A stretch of DNA of 64,000 nucleotides from positions 1 to 64,000 of the forward strand of contig JACEFZ010018313.1 of the NCBI GenBank assembly GCA_014155875.1, written 5' to 3'. Within the stretch, counting starts at the first letter, position 1; every line of letters starts with the position of its first letter. The DNA comes from Cepaea nemoralis (Eukaryota > Mollusca > Gastropoda > Stylommatophora > Helicidae). Below are positions 60,037 through 64,000 of the stretch, piece after piece. The notes below the pieces were generated by a model, which was given only the letters and a program-made list of their open reading frames with translations, ran no database searches and was not told where the DNA came from. The position numbers were made by a program, and so were the translations under genes.

Positions 60037-60267
60037 GAGTCTCCATGGTGAAGTGGTCAAGCCATTTGACTCGGTCTCTGAAAGTTGTGGGTTCGATTCC
60101 GGGCCTCGTCCTTCGGTTCACGAGTGAAAATTTTCGGAGACTCCCATGGATCGTCGCTAGAGCTACAGAGTTCGTGCTTTGTGCGACACTTTCCGCACTG
60201 CGGACAGAGACCGAGCCATGTGGGATAAAACCCGGTGCAATGTAGTCCACCCTGTCGACTTTTAAGG
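60037..60267 (+). mobile_element. tRNA-derived SINE, copy 3
   Basis: Same family as copies 1 and 2 but more diverged: A box tggtgaagtgg, B box ggttcgattcc (about 60090-60100), and the gtcgacttttaag end. Flanked by tgagtgtcacatg and tgagtgtcaaatg (60024-60036, 60268-60280; 12 of 13 match), consistent with an older insertion. Confidence 0.9.
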
Positions 60268-60735
60268 TGAGTGTCAAATGATAACTATTCAGTGATAAAT
60301 GACAACTGGTCAGTGGTAAATGACAACTGGTGTGTGACACATGATAACTGGAAAGTGTCGACTGGTGAGTTACAACTGGTGGCTGACAAATGGCACCAGG
60401 TGTGTGGCTACTGTGTTTTCTCTGCTGTCCTGTATGACTCATTAGACACAGGGACTGGAACCCACTCGCCCCAAGTTTCCTTTCCTGTGCCACTGTCTAC
60501 AGCTCCGCCCATGTCCTCCCATGTCCTTGTGATATTATGTTAATCTCTGTCCCCACCTCTCTGCTCTGTGTGCTTGAGGTCTTCCATTTGGTTGTATGTA
60601 CTGTAGATTTCATACAATGACTTTCTATTGATACTATTTTTGGGTGTTCATACTGTCCGCTCTGTCCACAGGTGGCATCTGTTCCTTGTTTCTGGATTCA
60701 CCAGACCTGTGCAGGGGCGTTACAACGCTAGAATG
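60268..60735. other. Spacer: end of degenerate repeat, then single-copy sequence
   Basis: Repeat words to about 60400, then unique sequence to the start of the LINE. No exon supported. Confidence 0.5.
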
Positions 60736-61920
60736 AGGAGATTGGCCGGCAGGCTGCACTGAATGGGAGGTGCAACAACAGATCCATGGCAGTTCGCGAC
60801 CAGGCGATGTAATAATCTACATGGATGGCTCTGTGCTAAGAGGTAAAAGAAGTACCTGGAGGTTTGTGGTGAAGGTTGGTGGACGGTGTTTGGTGCAGGA
60901 GAGCCTGGCATATGATCCTACAACATCTAGTTTGAGAATGGAGGTGGAGGGCCTCACAGCGGCGTTCCACCAACTGGAGGACAAACAGCACACGCAAGAC
61001 GTCATTGTAGGAACAAAGTATGATGAGGAAGGTGAAGACATGCATGCAGTGGCAGGATTGCACTCCACAATCACACCCAGAGAGCATCTGTTGGATGTGT
61101 CCCCCAGGACATGCTGGTGTGGTGGAAAAAGAGCTGGTTGGTTGTGTCTGCACCCCTCGGTGTGGTACTGGTGCATGATAAGGCAGATGTGGTTGGTTGT
61201 GTCTGCACCCCTCGGTGTGGTACTGGTGCATGGTAAGGCAGATGTGGTTGGTTGTGTCTGCACCCCTCGGTGTGGTACTGGTGCATGGTAAGGCAGATGT
61301 GGTTGGTTGTGTCTGCACCCCTCGGTGTGGTACTGGTGCATGGTAAGGCAGATGTGGTTGGTTGTGTCTGCACCCCTCGGTGTGGTACTGGTGCATGATA
61401 AGGTAGATGTGGTTGGTTGTGTCTGCACCTCGGTGTGGTACTGGTGCATGATAAGGCAGATGTGTTGGTTGTGTCTGCACCCTTTGGTGTGGTTACTGGG
61501 GCATGATAAGGCAGATGTGGTTGGTTGTGTCTGCACCCCTGGTGTGGTACTGGTGCATGATAAGGCAGATGTGGTTGGTTGTGTTGCACCACCTCGGTGT
61601 GGTACTGGTGCATGATAAGGCAGATGTGGTTGGTTGTGTCTGCACCCCTCGGTGTGGTACTGGTGCATGATAAGGCAGATGTGGTTGGTTGTGTCTGCAC
61701 CCCTCGGTGTGGTACTGGTGCATGATAAGGTAGATGTGGTTGGGGCTGTTTGATATTGTGAGTATAGTGCAGACAAATAAGCAGATCATCACTGCTTGGC
61801 GAGAATGGTGCGCCACAGAATGATCAGAGAATCTGGTCCACACTCAAAACTCAGAGGAAAGGCCAGACAAACACATGACTGCTATTGGGACCATCAGTAC
61901 TGGGACTCTTCACTGGCCGT
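60736..61920 (+). mobile_element. LINE fragment (RNase H region) carrying an internal minisatellite
   Basis: The + strand encodes an RNase H domain: GDVIIYMDGSV (first Asp present), SLRMEVEGLTAAFHQLE (catalytic Glu region), then a damaged stretch and PGHAGV near 61120. From about 61135 to 61740 the sequence repeats a 55-bp unit. After the repeat, LINE-like coding resumes (TGTISTGTLHWPL near 61880-61920, corresponding to TGTISHRTLMHMLGG in the LINE at 7270-8924). The element is truncated at both ends and frame-broken. Confidence 0.82.
61135..61740. repeat. 55-bp minisatellite grown from LINE RNase H sequence, about 11 copies
   Basis: The unit contains ggttggttgtgtctgcaccc, ctcggtgtggtactggtgca and tgataaggcagatgt. 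One frame reads VSAPLG...VHDKADVV, aligning with GSAPPVDGQPMDRADVI of the intact LINE. In that LINE the two Ala-Asp codon pairs bounding this piece are 54 bp apart, almost exactly one repeat unit. Several units carry 1-bp deletions. Confidence 0.9.
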
Positions 61921-62925
61921 TGAAGTCCACACAACTGACTGGGCGGTCCAGCTCTCTCCATCAGTGTCGCCATGATCGGACTTTTACGGCTGTTGAAGTC
62001 CACACAACTGACTGGGAGGTCCAGCTCTCTCCATCAGTGTCGCCATGATTGGGACTCTTTACTGGCTGTTGAAGTTCACACAACTGACTGGACGGTCCAG
62101 CTCTCTCCATCAGTGTCGCCATGATTGGGACTCTTTACTGGCTGTTGAAGTCCACACAACTGACTGGGCGCTCCAGCTCTCTCCATCAGTGTCGCCATGA
62201 TCGGGACTCTTTACTGGCTGTTGAAGTCCACACAACTGACTGGACGGTCCAGCTCTCTCCATCAGTGTCACCATGATCGGGACTCTTTACTGGCTGTTGA
62301 AGTCCACACAACTGACTGGACGGTCCAGCTCTCTCCATCAGTGTCACCATGATCGGGACTTTTTACTGGCTGTTGAAGTCCACACAACTGACTGGACGGT
62401 CCAGCTCTCTCCATCAGTGTTGCCATGATCGGGACTCTTTATGGCTGTTGAAGTCCACAAACTGACTGGACGGTCTGCTTTCCCATCATTTCCCATAAGT
62501 ATTTGGGACTCTTTACTGGCTGTTGAAGTCCACATAACTGTCTGGACGGTTTAGCTCTCTCCATCAGTGTCGCCATTAGTATTTGGGACTCTTTACTGGC
62601 TGTTGAAGTCCACATAACTGACTGGACGGTCCCGCTCTCTCCATCAGTGCCGCCATTAGTATTTGGGACTCTTTACTGGCTGTTGAAGTCCATATAACTG
62701 ACTGGACTGTCCAGCTCTCCCCATCAGTGCCGCCATTAGTATTTGGGACTCTTTACTGGCTTTTAAAGTCCACATAACTATGGATGGCCCGCTCTCCCAT
62801 AGTGCCGCCATTGTTTTTGGGACTTTTTACTGGCTGTTGAAGTCCACATAACTGACTGGACGGTCCCGCTCTCTCCATCAGTGTCACCATGATGATTGGG
62901 ACTCTTTACAGGTTGTTGAAGTAGC
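61905..62925. repeat. 76-bp minisatellite grown from LINE 3' sequence, about 13 copies
   Basis: The unit contains gggactctttactggctgtt, gaagtccacacaactgactg and agctctctccatcagtg. Its start matches the LINE segment encoding GTL(H/R)W(P/L)L (compare atgactcttcgctggctgttgaa at about 26516). It therefore begins inside the same LINE copy as the 55-bp array. Confidence 0.88.
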
Positions 62926-63250
62926 TGATAAATAACTGTGGTGATAAATGAGTGGGTACTGGCAAATGATAACTGACAACTGGTGAATATTAAATGACAA
63001 CTGGCGAGTGATGAGTGGGTACTGGCAAGTGATAACTGACAACTGGTGAATATTAAATGACAACTGGTCAGTGATAAGTAACTAGTGATGATAAATGACA
63101 ACTGGTGGTGATGTGTGTGAACTGGTAAATGATAAGAACTGGTGAGCAATGAGTGACTAGTGGTGAGCGAGTACTTATGAGTGATACACAGCAAGTGGTG
63201 AGTGTTTGGTCACAAGTAGCCAGTGGTTAGTGACAACTGGTGAGGACGAC
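62926..63250. repeat. Degenerate repeat (gataactgacaactggtgaa words)
   Basis: Same word family as 59700-60400. It includes a clearer 55- to 60-bp duplication at about 62955-63070. Confidence 0.75.
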
Positions 63251-63254
63251 TAGT

Positions 63255-64000
63255 AAGGTGTGAGTTGGCCTGTACACATATGTGAGAGTGTGTTGTATGT
63301 GATCATGTACACATGTGTGGGAGTGTGTTGTGAGTGATCATGTACACATGTGTGGGAGTGTGTTGTGAGTGATCATGTACACATGTGTGGGAGTGTGTTG
63401 TGAGTGATCATGTACACATGTGTGGGAGTGTTGTGAGTGATCATGTACACATGTGTGGGAGGTGTTTGGGTGATTATTACGTGTGGGGTAAGAGGAGTGA
63501 TCATGTAAAGTGTGGGAGTAAGATGTGAGTGATCATGTACACATGTGGGGAGTAAGATGTGAGTGATCATTAACATGTGTGGGAGTTGTTTTGAAAGATT
63601 GTACCAGTGTGGGAGTGGTTTTGGGGGATCAGTACACAGTGGGGAGTTTTTTTGTGAGTGACATGTACACGTGTGGGAGGTGTTGTGAGTGATCATGTAC
63701 CCCATGTGTGGGAGTGTTGTGGGGTGATCATGTACACATGTGGGGGTGTGTTGTGAGTGACATGTACACATGTTGGGGGGTAAAATGTGAGTGATCATGT
63801 ACACATGTGTGGGGAGTGTTTTGGAGGATCAGTAACATGTGTGGGAGTGTTGTGAGTGATTATGCACATGTGTGGGAGTAAGATGTGAGTGATCATGTAC
63901 ACATGTGTGGGAGTAAGATGTGAGTGATCATGTACACATGTGTGGGAGTAAGATGTGAGTGATCATGTACACATGTGTGGGAGTGTGTTGTGAGTGCACA
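63255..64000. repeat. 32-bp minisatellite running off the window end
   Basis: The unit contains gtgagtgatcatgtacacat and gtgtgggagtgtgtt. The middle part (63440-63860) has many single-base gains and losses, while the ends are clean. Confidence 0.94.

Overview
This window is eukaryotic (metazoan) nuclear DNA. The three coding segments with clear homology have GT-AG splice borders, a homeodomain is split at the classic paired-class intron position, and non-LTR retrotransposons, a tRNA-derived SINE, a solo LTR and a hAT-type element are present. I infer a lophotrochozoan, most likely a mollusc, from the Prop-type homeobox gene and the repeat style. That is inference, not proof. Nothing bacterial, viral or CRISPR-like was found.

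Most of the window, by eye well over two thirds, is tandem-repeat (minisatellite) DNA. More than 25 unrelated arrays have unit lengths from about 20 to 83 bp. Many units are multiples of 3 without stop codons, so nearly all long open frames here are artefacts of repetition and are not annotated as genes.

Layout: 1-14.3 kb holds successive minisatellites, interrupted by a 5'-truncated LINE with reverse transcriptase and RNase H (7270-8924), a SINE (11834-12077), a 196-bp tail of the same LINE family (12727-12922) and a second type of RT fragment (13106-13400). 14.35-14.9 kb is a single-copy island with a cluster of homeodomain-type TAATTA/TAATTG sites. 14.9-20.6 kb holds 27-bp and 26-bp arrays with a solo LTR (18294-18847), followed by a hAT-like nonautonomous transposon (20606-21228).

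22.04-29.39 kb (+ strand) carries the last three exons of a Prop/Prop1-type paired-like homeobox gene. Its introns are filled with minisatellites, a SINE and LINE pieces, and its 5' exons lie upstream of the window. After LINE debris (30.6-31.7 kb), a MITE (32.05-32.35 kb) and a 1.5-kb polypurine array there is a candidate terminal exon of an unidentified + strand gene (35151-35367) with an AATAAA signal at 35883.

36-64 kb is again dominated by arrays (34, 48, 33, 44, 83, 60, 55 and 76 bp). On the minus strand it carries two similar terminal exons of MCFD2-like EF-hand genes (45569-45819 and 59374-59612), which share intron phase and are about 13.6 kb apart. A 1.65-kb unclassified insertion (47427-49081), a third SINE (60037-60267) and a LINE whose RNase H/3' region has expanded into two minisatellites (60.7-62.9 kb) complete the window.
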